A DNA stretch of 36,467 nucleotides from JAFNGF01 sp964567045 (GCA_964567045.1 CAZMLE010000041.1:1-36467); one strand, 5' to 3'; shown: positions 1 to 9,214, counted from the stretch's first letter. Program-made: numbers and translations. The notes: a model not told the origin generated them from the sequence alone.

Positions 1-50
1 AGTCGGAGATTAGCCAAAAATGCATGTGTCTAAGGCTTTTCACACACCCT

Positions 51-1646
51 CTAAGGATTATGACCACGCAGCCAATGCAACGCCATAATCGCAAAATCTG
101 CCAGATTCACTTTGCAGTCGCCGTTTATGTCGCCGGCGATAATTGTTTCACAGACCGGCTCGCCAAAATATGATTTGCTCGCTTCTGTTGTGCCGCCGTA
201 AGCGCCCGTGTTGATACATCCACCGTTAGGAAATGGCTCCTGCCCGATTGGTGACATCGGATCGCCGGAGTCGATACATGGACTTGTGACATCGTCTTTT
301 ACCCAGCTTTGAGTCATTCGATCCCACCTGCCTGCCTGGGACTTCAGATGATAATCGCCATCGACCCAGAAATCATCATTCCGGTCATCCGGTGTGCCAT
401 TTGGGTCTCCGTAGCCGGGACTTGCAAAACAGGGATCGGAATTTATATTACCATCGCCCCAAACAAACACTGGGTCTCCGACATACAGATCCGACTCTAC
501 AGAAGCCTTGCCTACGCAACAATATGAAAGGATAAGCTGCGAAGGCTTTTCGAACCAGATGTCACCCGGTGGCGGCGCTAGATTGAATAAGTGAACGTCT
601 CCACCGAGGTTGTTCCATATGACGGTGTTAGTCACAAAGGCCTTGGCGACCGAACAACAGGCAATTCCGCCGGGCGATATTGTGCCAAAGCGGCTCACTG
701 CACTGTTACCGGTTATGGTGCAGTTGGCTATAATGACGCTGGCATCATCGAGAACGAATAGCCTAATGCCTCCACCTGAAGTCACGGGATTGTTGTTGCC
801 GCTAATAACACAGTCTGAAATCCCAGCCGAGCCGGTTTCATAAAGCGACGCGTGAATTCCTTCGCTACGGTTGTTAGATATGACGCAACCTTCCACTGTG
901 AATGAACCATTGCCAGAAATAGTAACACCATCATATTCGTTGCTGGTGATAGTGCAGTTTGTTATGTATAGAAGCGGGCTATCCCAGCAATAGATTCCAC
1001 GACCCCTGTTCTCGGAAATTAGGCAATTGATGATGCTGGCTGCTGTATTTTCCCAACAGTAAATACCGCCACCACCCCCTCTGAGCGGTATGTTGTTACT
1101 CACGGTGCACCCTACAATTTTAGGGCTACTATTTTTCCAGGCAAAAATACCTGCGCCCTGGGTAGCTTTATTATTAGCGATAGTGCAATTGCTTATTGTT
1201 GGACTAGACTGCTCGCAATATATCCCCCCTCCGAAAGACCACACGGTGTCACCAAACTTTTCCATGTGGCCACATCCTTTCGTGATAGTAAAGCCAGCCA
1301 CGACTGAGTTTGCATCTTCATGACTATGGAAATAAAATCCGCAGTGGGGGTCGGCCTGTGTGCCATTACAGTCGATGATAGTCGCGGCAACAATATCCGG
1401 GTTATCTGGATTCGTACTTCTTGCGGTGATGGCCTTGCCCTTGAAATCAATATCCCGATTCCCGTGTCCTGTGTATTTGCCGTCGGCAACAATGATTGTG
1501 TCGCCACTATTAGCATCATCGATTCCTGCCTGGATGTTATTGAAATCTCCAGGGCCATCGTCATCAACGTAGATAACCTTAGCGGGTGCTGCCGAGGCAA
1601 CAAGAACTGTCAGGATCCATACCGTCACGATTGTTGTGGTGCGCAT
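51..1646 (-). CDS. Secreted right-handed beta-helix protein with dockerin-like tail
   Basis: Predicted 531-aa secreted protein. The ATG at 1646 is chosen over upstream in-frame codons because AGCGGAGGTGAAAAT precedes it (a strong Shine-Dalgarno) and it opens a signal peptide (MRTTTIVTVWILTVLVASAA). The mature start KVIYVDDDGPGDF is the usual opening of planctomycete beta-helix proteins, followed by an IQ.GIDDA..GDTIIV segment and many short N-x-I/C-T-I-S/T-x-N repeats (for example CTIANNKATQGAGI) typical of Beta_helix/NosD-like solenoids. Near the C-terminus lie DYHLKSQAGRWD and PCIDSGDP, shared with the next gene, then one dockerin-like half-repeat GDINGDCKVNLADFAIM and HWL at the end. The role is probably extracellular polysaccharide binding or cleavage; no catalytic residues can be assigned. 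It lies 59 nt downstream of its paralogue on the same strand and may be co-transcribed with it. Confidence 0.88.
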   Translation of the reverse strand: MRTTTIVTVWILTVLVASAAPAKVIYVDDDGPGDFNNIQAGIDDANSGDTIIVADGKYTGHGNRDIDFKGKAITARSTNPDNPDIVAATIIDCNGTQADPHCGFYFHSHEDANSVVAGFTITKGCGHMEKFGDTVWSFGGGIYCEQSSPTISNCTIANNKATQGAGIFAWKNSSPKIVGCTVSNNIPLRGGGGGIYCWENTAASIINCLISENRGRGIYCWDSPLLYITNCTITSNEYDGVTISGNGSFTVEGCVISNNRSEGIHASLYETGSAGISDCVISGNNNPVTSGGGIRLFVLDDASVIIANCTITGNSAVSRFGTISPGGIACCSVAKAFVTNTVIWNNLGGDVHLFNLAPPPGDIWFEKPSQLILSYCCVGKASVESDLYVGDPVFVWGDGNINSDPCFASPGYGDPNGTPDDRNDDFWVDGDYHLKSQAGRWDRMTQSWVKDDVTSPCIDSGDPMSPIGQEPFPNGGCINTGAYGGTTEASKSYFGEPVCETIIAGDINGDCKVNLADFAIMALHWLRGHNP

Positions 1647-1705
1647 ATTTTCACCTCCGCTACGTCTGAGGACAACCAAATAGTCTTCGACTGCCGCGCA
1701 GCGCC

Positions 1706-3754
1706 TTATCTATACCAGTCGATCCAGGAGATTTTACATTCAACTTTGAGCAATCCTATGGCCGGGGGCAGGAATGTAACGCGGACTTCGTCGCCGACCA
1801 CATCGAACTTGAAGTATGTGTCCGTCTGAACCTTCGAGGGGCCTTGCCATTCCACCGAACTATTAGCCCTGGCGAAATAGTCCAGTTCACCACCTTTGAA
1901 CGGCTCGCCTTTCAACATCACGCAAGGGGCGGCAAACGTGAAATTCTCAAGCATCGGCGGCATACCCGGCGACGTCCGAATTGCCAGAATGACTGTCTCA
2001 GGAAGGCTATCGGTTCTTGCTCTTATCGTGACCGATGCGATGTCTCCCACAATATGATAGCCGGGCAAGTTCGGGTCATAGCCTTCAAACTGCGGCGACC
2101 ATTTTGCCTTATCACCGAGGATTATTTGGAACGGCTCTTGCCCAGACCCGACATCGGGACGCCAGTTCGCAGCGAACTTGGCAAAATCGCGGAAGTTTAC
2201 CAGACCATCGTGGTTCAGGTCTTCCGCAAGAAGCACGCCCTGGGCTAACCACATATCCGCCAGCACAAGCAAGTCGTTTCCATCCACCGCGTCATCATGG
2301 TCAAAGTCGGCAATATTACCAACAACTGACAGGGACATACTGGCTTGTGGCGTGCCGCCATAAGCGCCCATATTTATGCGTTTGGCGTGCGGCCAGAGTT
2401 CTGCAGCCCAGTCAGAATTGGGGTCACCGGTATCGATGCAGGGACTGGTAAGATTGTCCTTGACCCAGGTTTGGCTATTCGCGTCCCAACGGCCTGCTTG
2501 AGACTTCAGGTGATAATCACGGCTGCTTGGGTTAACGAATAAAGGATCGGCATTGATATTGCCCGGTCCCCAGGTAACGGTGGAATAAGCTCCAGACACT
2601 GATATGCTGGCTTGTCCGCCCTTAATGTCACAGTAACTGACCGTTACGTGGGAGCCGCGATCCGCTATTTGCGTGTTTGAGGTATCTGCCAGAGTCATTG
2701 CCTGCGCACAATCCCAGATGATACAGTTAATCACCGTTGCCGTTCCGCCGCCCGGATTCAGGCGATAAGGCGGTCCCCACCTGCCCAGGTCAAAAAGCCT
2801 AATGCCCCTGCCGCAATCGACAATCGTGTTGTTCACCAATAGCGCTGTGCAAGAATTCTCCACCGCGATGCCGCCGTTATTGCAGTTGTAGATAATGTTG
2901 TTCATCACCACAGGCGAGCCTTCATCCCGCAGAACGATGCCGTGATCATCACTTCCCGCTATGACGTTTCCGACAATCACCGCGGAGCAGCGGGTGGGGT
3001 TTATCATATCGTCATGTTCAGGATTCAAAAACCGGTTATTTCGTATAAGAGGCGGCGGAGTGCTCTCGCCCCATAAATCGACGTCGTCGTTGTCGCCGCG
3101 TTTGCCCGTAAAGAAGCATTCCTCAACCAGCACGTAGGAGTATCTGGTGTGCACGCCCTGCCCGATAGAGAGAAACCGGCAGCCTTTTATATGGGCTGTC
3201 GCATTCCCGGGGTGATTTGGGTCATCCGATATGATGGCTAATGCATCGCCCTCGGCGTTGCTGCTGTCGTCAGGGAGTTTCTGAAAGACACACCCCTGGA
3301 AATCGACGTGCGATGCCAGGACAACGACCGCCTCGTGGTAATTCCTTGGCCCAGGCTCGTAGTAGTCCTGGTGCTCACCTTCGCTATCGGCATACTCGAT
3401 AATACAGTGCGCAAAGCGGCTATCCGCCGCCTCAACAAACATAATCTGCTTCCACTTTATGCCGGCGCCATATCGCGTGAAGCGAATTGGGTTGGCTTCG
3501 GTCCCCTCAGCCAGGAGTTGTCCGGAGATGATAATCGCCACAGCGTTCTTCATCGATACTACCGTGCCAGGTTCAATACTCAATACTATGCCGCTCGGTA
3601 CAGAAACAGTATCTTCAAGAACTACGACTCCGGACCACGTGGTATCCTCGGTCAGTTCCGTGCCAACAACGACCTGGGGTGATAGTGTGCACAGAAGTGC
3701 CAGGAAACATAATGATACTCTCAAAACCAACAACGGGCCAATTTGGCGTTGCAT
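1706..3754 (-). CDS. Secreted beta-helix protein with complete dockerin-like module and C-terminal domain
   Basis: Predicted 682 aa. The ATG at 3754 follows AAGGAGGGTAACA, a very strong ribosome site, and starts a signal peptide (MQRQIGPLLVLRVSLCFLAL). A 'ENTTWSG'-like entry motif (EDTTWSGVVVLEDTVSVPSG) leads into parallel beta-helix repeats (NNIIYNCNNGGIAVENS and similar). The module DYHLKSQAGRWD...PCIDTGDP...GAYGGT matches the neighbouring 51-1646 protein. Two Ca-loop-like dockerin half-repeats follow (DFDHDDAVDGNDLLVLA; DLNHDGLVNFRDFAKFA). Unusually, about 120 further residues of predicted beta-rich sequence come after the dockerin-like part, ending SWIDWYR. Probably a cell-surface or secreted carbohydrate-active protein; the exact substrate is unknown. 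Confidence 0.88.
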   Translation of the reverse strand: MQRQIGPLLVLRVSLCFLALLCTLSPQVVVGTELTEDTTWSGVVVLEDTVSVPSGIVLSIEPGTVVSMKNAVAIIISGQLLAEGTEANPIRFTRYGAGIKWKQIMFVEAADSRFAHCIIEYADSEGEHQDYYEPGPRNYHEAVVVLASHVDFQGCVFQKLPDDSSNAEGDALAIISDDPNHPGNATAHIKGCRFLSIGQGVHTRYSYVLVEECFFTGKRGDNDDVDLWGESTPPPLIRNNRFLNPEHDDMINPTRCSAVIVGNVIAGSDDHGIVLRDEGSPVVMNNIIYNCNNGGIAVENSCTALLVNNTIVDCGRGIRLFDLGRWGPPYRLNPGGGTATVINCIIWDCAQAMTLADTSNTQIADRGSHVTVSYCDIKGGQASISVSGAYSTVTWGPGNINADPLFVNPSSRDYHLKSQAGRWDANSQTWVKDNLTSPCIDTGDPNSDWAAELWPHAKRINMGAYGGTPQASMSLSVVGNIADFDHDDAVDGNDLLVLADMWLAQGVLLAEDLNHDGLVNFRDFAKFAANWRPDVGSGQEPFQIILGDKAKWSPQFEGYDPNLPGYHIVGDIASVTIRARTDSLPETVILAIRTSPGMPPMLENFTFAAPCVMLKGEPFKGGELDYFARANSSVEWQGPSKVQTDTYFKFDVVGDEVRVTFLPPAIGLLKVECKISWIDWYR

Positions 3755-3849
3755 TGTTACCCTCCTTAAAACAAACAAGACCATATCACTGATAATATTA
3801 TGCCATAATAGGGTCGATTCGTCCAGAAGATTCACAAGGGAAGTTTGTA

Positions 3850-3923
3850 TATCCCCGGTGCGGCTCGAACGCACAACCTCTGGCTCCGGAGGCCAACGCT
3901 CTGTCCAATTGAGCTACGGGGAC
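3850..3923 (-). tRNA. tRNA-Arg, anticodon CCG
   Basis: The minus strand folds into a full cloverleaf: acceptor GTCCCCG/CGGGGAT, D arm GCTC...GAGC, anticodon arm TTGGC-CTCCGGA-GCCAG with anticodon CCG (reads CGG, Arg), T arm GTGCG-TTCGAGC-CGCAC, discriminator A. The 3' CCA is not encoded. Just upstream of the 5' end (3942-3956) is a small hairpin CTCGGC-TTT-GCCGAG, and beyond it a heptad array. It sits alone between two secreted-protein genes. Confidence 0.95.
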
Positions 3924-3970
3924 GCAATCCAGCCATCAAGGCTCGGCTTTGCCGAGACTGACGCGCCACA

Positions 3971-4019
3971 GTCAATCTTCGATTGTCAATTTTCGATTGT
4001 CAATTGTCAAATTTATTTT
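3971..4019. repeat. Heptanucleotide array, family A (seven units)
   Basis: Seven consecutive 7-nt units whose consensus is GTCAATT or TTCGATT, with no spacer. It fills most of the gap between the tRNA gene and the stop of the beta-propeller gene. Read on the minus strand it carries repeated ATTGAC cores that resemble -35 boxes, so an effect on transcription of the tRNA is possible but not shown. Confidence 0.85.
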
Positions 4020-4030
4020 GCCACACGGGG

Positions 4031-6655
4031 CTAATCGAGGCTTGCCCGCCAGACGGATGACGGGCGAGCCTCGGACCCGCATACCAGACACGCCTGCAGA
4101 CCTCCGCCATGGCAGGTATAGAAAAGTCGGCCATTTGATACGACCGTGCCGATACACTCGCTTGGATCAAGGCGCGGCCCTGAAGATACCAGCCTGATGT
4201 CATCCGTATCCGACAGATCATAGATGTCCATGTTGGAAGCAAGCAGATACGGCTTCGAGAGCGTGAAGCGTGTGCATTTATAGCCCTGGCTAAGAGTCTG
4301 AAGGATTTTGCCGGTGTGCTTATCCAGCAAAAAGCTGTTCTTATATTGGGCATGCACGAACAAGAATCTGGGCTCGATTGTGACTACATGAATGGCTTCG
4401 CGAACCGGCTCAGACTCCCAGATCAGTGAGCCGTTCCGCGCGTCTACGCACCAAACGAGGCTGTTGCCGCCCTGGAGCTTGTTGTACCCGCCCAAGTATA
4501 GGCGCCCGTCCTCGCCGCAGATAGTGCAGCCGCCGTGAACAAAGTACCGAGTCGTCAGCCAAAGAACCTGGCCGGTCTCCGGCTTAATAGCCGCAGTCAG
4601 GCCCTTCGCACTGGGAAGACCACGCTTGCTCGTTGCCGAATAGCCGAAATAGCACGAGTAATAAAGCGTCCCATCCATCAGACACACCCCGGCATCGTCA
4701 CCACCGCTGCCGAACTCGGAAAAGTCCTTGGTCCAGGCTTCCTTGCCCGTATCCACATCGTATGCCCTCAGCAAGGGTTTGTGACTTCTGGGAAAACTGG
4801 GGTCATCCTGGTGCTCAAAAAGCCAATCTATTCTTTCGCCAGCGTCATTTGGAGCGTATTTGCCATACTTGCCGGTGCCAAACATGTAAATGGCCAGGTT
4901 CTTATATACTATGGGCGGCAGTTGCCTGTTCCAACTGGGCGAGCCGGAGAACGGAGCCTCCCACAACAACTTGCCCGTTGCTGCATCCAGACATCTTAAG
5001 TAGCATTTAGCAAGCCCGGCCTGGGGAACCAACAGCCGTTCCTTGTAGTAGAGAGGGGAGGTATAACAGATATGCACGCCTGGAAAATACCGCCGCCACA
5101 ATAGGCGTCCGGTTTCCTGCTCTACGGCGAAGATTTGCCCTTCTGCGGTGTGGGTGTACATCCGCCCGCCGCCGAAAGTGGAAAAGTGCTTTGCGGTCCC
5201 TTCGTACCGGCGAATCCAACTGATCTTGAAGGGCGGCGTTATTCCTTGATTATCCACGTTCGTGTTCGCCCAGTTCCCAAAACTCGTAAAACGGTCGTAT
5301 TTCGGGTCGGCGAGTTTGCTGGTCAGTGGACTGCAAACCTTCCAGAGTTGAAGGTCTTCTGTAGGCAGCGGTGCATTGCCGTCAGACCCCAGGACATACA
5401 GATAACCATCTTCACAACCGAAATATATCCGACCGTCACAGACGGCAACAGGAGCAGAAATTGCACAACCCCCGTTTCTGTCTTCGACAGAAGACACAGG
5501 GGCAGTCCTGAACGACCACACCTGGCCGCTGCCGGACAGCGGGACGACATAGAGGTTGCCGTCCAAGCCACCATAAATAGCGGTGTCGCGCAGAAGAATT
5601 GGCGAAGCAATAGAGGGATAGCCGCCCAGATACTCCGGCTGCTCGTTGCCCGGAGCGTGCCTGCAGAAGCCAAAACCCTCTTCTGGCCGGCATCTGTAAA
5701 CATCCTGCCCGCGCAGACTCACCGAGCAAAAGCTCACCAGTCCGCCAGCGGTGGTCGTTCTGGTTCCACGGACATAGTCACTTTCCACTTTGCCGTTGTT
5801 CAGCCGCAACGTCTCGACGCCGCCGCCGTTGTCCAAAAGAGTCCATTGCCGATACACTGTCCCATCTTCACCAATACTTAGCCCAAGTGTAACGTTCCGG
5901 GGCGTATGCACCGCTCGAACCTTCGCCCTATCGCCGAGGTCTTCCAGCCATACAACCGCTCCACCGGCGGGGATAACGAGCGTTTTGCCAATCGCGGCAA
6001 TGTCTCTGGAGCAGCAGAACTGCTCATTCGGCGTGACACGCTCTTTCTTGTGCTTTAGCCAGTCTTGGCCGCTCCAGCGGTCGCCCGTAAAGCCGAGCCT
6101 CTCTTTGACAAAGTCCCAGACCCAGGCGATTGTTCCGTCAGGCTCAAGGGCGTAAACTTGTGAGCCGAGAGTGGCAAAATAGACCCTGCCGTTGGTCACG
6201 ACCGGCGAACTGAAGATCGGCTCACCGCAGGTTATCTCCTTAACAACTGCTCCACTGGCCGCATCAAGAACGTAATAGGACCCGGCCATAGTGCCGAAGT
6301 GCAGATAACCTTCGGCAATAGCCGGCGACGATACATTGTTACAATTTGCCTTACCGCCTGGGCTTGGAAACTTCCAGAGGACACGCAACGTAGCCGCATC
6401 CAGACAGAAGGCAACACCCGATCCGTCGACCACGTAAACACGTGCGTCCGCGACCGCTGGGGCGGTAAAGATGGCATCCGTTAATGCGACCGCGCCAATC
6501 AAGCCGAGCGGCTTGGTCAGGCTCCTGTCGGGCAGATTGCCCGAACGCCGGCAGTCGTATTTGAACTGTGGCCAGCTCTGGGCGGAGTAAGCACAGACCG
6601 TCCCTATGAACAAGGAGACTGCCAAGAGCCTGAGGCTTGCATTTCGTAATCGCAT
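4031..6655 (-). CDS. Secreted PQQ-type beta-propeller repeat protein
   Basis: Predicted 874 aa. The ATG at 6655 follows TTGGAGGACTACGGCTA and opens a signal peptide (MRLRNASLRLLAVSLFIGTV). The body is a run of PQQ_2/BamB-like blades, each with the pattern 'V.CLDA.TG.LLW' (FCLDAATLRVLWKFPSP; YVLDAASGAV; RCLDAATGKLLWEAPFSG; AYDVDTGKEAWTKDF; CVDARNGSLIWESEP). The length suggests two propellers. No PQQ-dehydrogenase active-site motif is visible, so a structural or binding role outside the cytoplasm is more likely than an enzyme. Two oddities: residues about 384-395 (APVSSVEDRNGG) are encoded by a palindromic repeat, and the last residues plus the stop (SSVWRASLD) come from another palindrome, suggesting the original C-terminus lay near GGLQACLV. 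Confidence 0.88.
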   Translation of the reverse strand: MRLRNASLRLLAVSLFIGTVCAYSAQSWPQFKYDCRRSGNLPDRSLTKPLGLIGAVALTDAIFTAPAVADARVYVVDGSGVAFCLDAATLRVLWKFPSPGGKANCNNVSSPAIAEGYLHFGTMAGSYYVLDAASGAVVKEITCGEPIFSSPVVTNGRVYFATLGSQVYALEPDGTIAWVWDFVKERLGFTGDRWSGQDWLKHKKERVTPNEQFCCSRDIAAIGKTLVIPAGGAVVWLEDLGDRAKVRAVHTPRNVTLGLSIGEDGTVYRQWTLLDNGGGVETLRLNNGKVESDYVRGTRTTTAGGLVSFCSVSLRGQDVYRCRPEEGFGFCRHAPGNEQPEYLGGYPSIASPILLRDTAIYGGLDGNLYVVPLSGSGQVWSFRTAPVSSVEDRNGGCAISAPVAVCDGRIYFGCEDGYLYVLGSDGNAPLPTEDLQLWKVCSPLTSKLADPKYDRFTSFGNWANTNVDNQGITPPFKISWIRRYEGTAKHFSTFGGGRMYTHTAEGQIFAVEQETGRLLWRRYFPGVHICYTSPLYYKERLLVPQAGLAKCYLRCLDAATGKLLWEAPFSGSPSWNRQLPPIVYKNLAIYMFGTGKYGKYAPNDAGERIDWLFEHQDDPSFPRSHKPLLRAYDVDTGKEAWTKDFSEFGSGGDDAGVCLMDGTLYYSCYFGYSATSKRGLPSAKGLTAAIKPETGQVLWLTTRYFVHGGCTICGEDGRLYLGGYNKLQGGNSLVWCVDARNGSLIWESEPVREAIHVVTIEPRFLFVHAQYKNSFLLDKHTGKILQTLSQGYKCTRFTLSKPYLLASNMDIYDLSDTDDIRLVSSGPRLDPSECIGTVVSNGRLFYTCHGGGLQACLVCGSEARPSSVWRASLD
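4037..4072. repeat. GC-rich palindrome supplying the C-terminus of the beta-propeller gene
   Basis: Inverted repeat with arms GAGGCTTGCCCG and CGGGCGAGCCTC (11 of 12 pairs), loop CCAGACGGATGA. It overlaps the last codons of the 4031-6655 gene, whose stop lies at its outer edge. The core CCCGCCA is shared with the palindromes at 29620-29660. Confidence 0.7.
5469..5502. repeat. Palindromic element inserted in frame in the beta-propeller gene
   Basis: Strong hairpin: inner stem TTCTGTC-TTC-GACAGAA, outer G/C stem of C-runs against G-runs. In the minus-strand gene it is translated as SSVEDRNGG. The reverse complement is repeated at 29401-29434 with one difference in 34 nt, outside any good gene. 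See findings. Confidence 0.85.
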
Positions 6656-6700
6656 TAGCCGTAGTCCTCCAATTAACAAGCTGACATTAGTCGAATCCTG

Positions 6701-6736
6701 CCCCTGCTCCTGGCTTCCGCCAGGAAGACGCAGGGG
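6701..6736. repeat. GC-rich hairpin in the divergent promoter region
   Basis: Stem CCCCTGC/GCAGGGG enclosing a second stem TCCTGGC/GCCAGGA with a short loop. It lies 46 nt upstream of the beta-propeller start, between the divergent genes at 6655 and 6903. Same style as the hairpins at 9038, 20773, 21355 and 29557. Confidence 0.6.
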
Positions 6737-6827
6737 TATGTCGCCGCGCATTGGGCAATAGCGTAAGCCATCCTGCGGACTGATAATACCAGAAAACGGC
6801 GATGGATTTCAAACTATTCTGGCGACA

Positions 6828-6856
6828 TTGTTTCCGCAGCCGATTTTTGTTAGACT
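6828..6856 (+). promoter_or_regulatory. Possible sigma70-type promoter for the ankyrin gene
   Basis: TTGTTT (6828-6833), 17-nt spacer, TAGACT (6851-6856), about 46 nt before the start codon at 6903. Weak matches to the consensus; found by eye. Confidence 0.3.
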
Positions 6857-6902
6857 GTGGGTGTAGTCTGGTCAGGCTGTCTGATTATTTGGAGCATGTA
6901 CC

Positions 6903-8198
6903 ATGGAACGCAGGGCTGTTTTCACGTCAATTCTACTGATAATGATGTTCAACCTCTCTGTGCTCAAGCAGGGGCTGGCAAAAGGGCAAGATCCGACTGA
7001 GCCACTACACCAGGCAGCCGAGGTCGGTGACGTCAACCAAGTGCAGCGACTGCTGTCCAAGGGCGCTGATGTCAACGCGATAGACCGGGCGGGATTCACA
7101 CCTCTTTTCTATGCAGCCCACAAGGGGCACGGGCAGGTGGCCGAAATTCTTATTGCGGGCGGTGCCAACGTCAATGCCAAAGACAGTTACGATAATACAC
7201 CGCTGCATTATGCAGCCATGGCCGGCTACTATGATGTGTGCAAGCTGTTTATCGCCAAAGGTGCTGACGTCAACGCCAGGAACCTGACGGGCGGCACTCC
7301 GCTGGCTATGGCTAAAGCCGCAGGTCACAGCCAGGTAATCGAACTGTTGAGCACCAACACAGTTGCCACCCGCGCGGCCAAGCCAACTGGCTCCAGGCCC
7401 GGATTGACAGTGACTCCAGGTGCGGAGCCAACCACTGAGCCGGATCCGATCGCCGATCCGAACGCTGTAAGAGCAAGACTGAAAGAATTCAAGGGCCTGG
7501 AACAAGCGTTGGATCAGGTGGATAAGAGAAGCCGACAATATGAGGTGCCCGAGTGGCTGGATAAAAGAGGCGACAACAAAGCCAAACTGGCAAATGCCGT
7601 GCACCGGCAGGCCAGGGCCGAGTTCGCGGTGATACGAAACTTTGCCGTCGAAGACAACGCCAAAAAAACGACGGCCGTGATCGATAGTATTCTGGCAAGC
7701 AAGCAGCAGCGTTACACTAAGCTCATCGAACTGGTCGAAGAGCAGCTAAAAGACAGGGGGCCGATCAGAAGTACGCCCGGCAGGAGCCGCAGCAGGGACT
7801 ATAGCCCCAGAGAAAGGTCCGGACCGGACCAGCGAACTGTGGAGAGGGTGCCCAGGGGAGGCCTAACACGTTCAATTGATGACCCCAACATACTCAGAGT
7901 CCCAGCCAAGCCGGTCATAGGTCTGGAGAAAGAATTGGAGGCACTGGCCAAAAGGAGCGAAAATGAGATGCAGCAATGGCTGGCCAGCGGCAACGATGCC
8001 AGAATAAACCTGGCTAACGCCGTACAAGAGCAAATCAAGGCAGAACTTCTCTTGACACGAAAGGTGGCTATCCAAGAGAGGGCGAAAAAGACCACAGCGG
8101 CGATTGACGGTCTACTGCTGTGCAGGCAAACTCGCTTAGCCAGACTTGTAGAAAAAATGGGACAGGAGCACCCACGCCAGAGTCAGCCGCGGCGCTAA
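6903..8198 (+). CDS. Secreted ankyrin-repeat protein with duplicated helical domain
   Basis: Predicted 431 aa; ATG at 6903 with GGAG about 10 nt upstream. A signal peptide (to about residue 26, GLA-KG) points to export. Residues about 32-150 hold four ankyrin repeats (PLHQAAEVGDVNQVQRLLSK; TPLFYAAHKGHGQVAEILIA; TPLHYAAMAGYYDVCKLFIA; TPLAMAKAAGHSQVIELL), each followed by GADVNA-like turns. After a Pro/Thr-rich linker comes a helical domain that occurs twice, near 199-285 and 341-421: both copies share LE..L....KRS, (A)NLANAV..Q..AE and AKKTTA(V/A)ID. The link between copies is Arg/Ser/Pro-rich. Ankyrins imply protein binding; the duplicated domain is not one I recognise. It is transcribed divergently from the beta-propeller gene. 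Confidence 0.88.
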   Translation: MERRAVFTSILLIMMFNLSVLKQGLAKGQDPTEPLHQAAEVGDVNQVQRLLSKGADVNAIDRAGFTPLFYAAHKGHGQVAEILIAGGANVNAKDSYDNTPLHYAAMAGYYDVCKLFIAKGADVNARNLTGGTPLAMAKAAGHSQVIELLSTNTVATRAAKPTGSRPGLTVTPGAEPTTEPDPIADPNAVRARLKEFKGLEQALDQVDKRSRQYEVPEWLDKRGDNKAKLANAVHRQARAEFAVIRNFAVEDNAKKTTAVIDSILASKQQRYTKLIELVEEQLKDRGPIRSTPGRSRSRDYSPRERSGPDQRTVERVPRGGLTRSIDDPNILRVPAKPVIGLEKELEALAKRSENEMQQWLASGNDARINLANAVQEQIKAELLLTRKVAIQERAKKTTAAIDGLLLCRQTRLARLVEKMGQEHPRQSQPRR

Positions 8199-8269
8199 GG
8201 TGACAATACCAAAGCGCAACTGGCGGAGGTAAGTCCGGGGGAAGTCTGAATGTCGAATCTTCCAAGCAA

Positions 8270-9214
8270 CTATTCGGGCCTCGGACAGTCACCAGGAAGC
8301 TCTGCGTCATTTTTCTTCCAGGCGGTCACCAGAATAGCCAGATCACCCGTGTATACACGATACTTCTGGAGGCCTCCGGCCTTGTGGTCAATATCCGCAC
8401 AAGGGTCAAGCGCCGGATCGTCAATCTTCTTTTTCCAGTTGTCCAAGATGAGGTTCAAGTCACCGTCGTAAACACGCCAGTCAAATGGAAAACCGGAAGT
8501 CTTGCCATCGGCGTCGCCATCACACTGATATGGCTCGCACCAGCAAGCGGGCCTGCCCAGAGCTACCCAGTCAGCGAAGCTCGAATAAGTAAAGGCAAAG
8601 CACCCATCCAACTCGGGTGCTACCCTTTTGAATGAAAGTATGGTACTGTCTCGACCCCTCAAAAACTGAATATCCAGCGCGGATTGCGCCTGTGCCTTGC
8701 TGAGAACCTGAATGGCTTTGCGCGAGTTTGGTACCTTTTGCCCATTTATCGCCTGGATAACATCACCGTTGGCAAGGGCCAAGTACCCTTGCCCAGTTGG
8801 AACTTCAAGGCCGGTGATTAGCAAACCTTGTTCCTGTCCGTTCACGACATACGGAGACACTCCGCCTCTCTCCAGAATGGCTTGTACTTTTTCGATTGCT
8901 GCGAGCAAGGCATTGGTGTTCACTTCGCACTCGGTAGGAGAAATAATTCTTACGGCCTCGGTGCCAGCCGGCCTTTTGGTGCCGATACACATCAAGGCAC
9001 TGTTGGGAACGTACACCGCAGGCCATCGTGGCTCGTCCCCCTGTCTCCACAGGGGCAAGCCTGCCCCCGCAAAAGCGGGGGTCGCCAGTCCCTGCTCGTT
9101 TGCGACTCGCCTAGCATCCGACAACTGCGTGCCCAGGTTTGCCCTGGCGGCTCCGCCGTGTCCGCATCCGGTAAGAAGAACCACAACTGACAGTTGCATC
9201 ACAAAGTATTTCAT
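8270..9214 (-). CDS. Lipoprotein with PDZ domain and dockerin-like tail
   Basis: Predicted 314 aa. The ATG at 9214 is chosen because it begins a lipoprotein signal (MKYFVMQLSVVVLLTGC, lipobox LTGC), with AGGACC upstream; the longer frame reads into a heptad array. A GspC-like PDZ domain lies in the middle (GLLITGLEVPTGQGYLALAN, then GDVIQAINGQKVPNSRKAIQ). The C-terminus has the Phycisphaerae-type dockerin-like tail: DGDADGKTSGF, RVYDGDLNLILDNWKKK, CADIDHK, RVYTGDLAILVTAWKKND and a final LPGDCPRPE. Probably anchored at the outer membrane and binding a partner peptide. Residues about 42-60 (PAFAGAGLPLWRQGDEPRW) are encoded by a GC-rich double hairpin, which looks like an in-frame repeat insertion. 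Confidence 0.85.
   Translation of the reverse strand: MKYFVMQLSVVVLLTGCGHGGAARANLGTQLSDARRVANEQGLATPAFAGAGLPLWRQGDEPRWPAVYVPNSALMCIGTKRPAGTEAVRIISPTECEVNTNALLAAIEKVQAILERGGVSPYVVNGQEQGLLITGLEVPTGQGYLALANGDVIQAINGQKVPNSRKAIQVLSKAQAQSALDIQFLRGRDSTILSFKRVAPELDGCFAFTYSSFADWVALGRPACWCEPYQCDGDADGKTSGFPFDWRVYDGDLNLILDNWKKKIDDPALDPCADIDHKAGGLQKYRVYTGDLAILVTAWKKNDAELPGDCPRPE
9038..9081. repeat. Double GC hairpin in frame inside the PDZ lipoprotein gene
   Basis: Two perfect hairpins side by side: CCCCTGT-CTCC-ACAGGGG (9038-9055) and CCCCCGC-AAAA-GCGGGGG (9064-9081). They are translated on the minus strand without breaking the frame and add a low-conservation-looking loop soon after the lipoprotein N-terminus. 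Confidence 0.75.
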
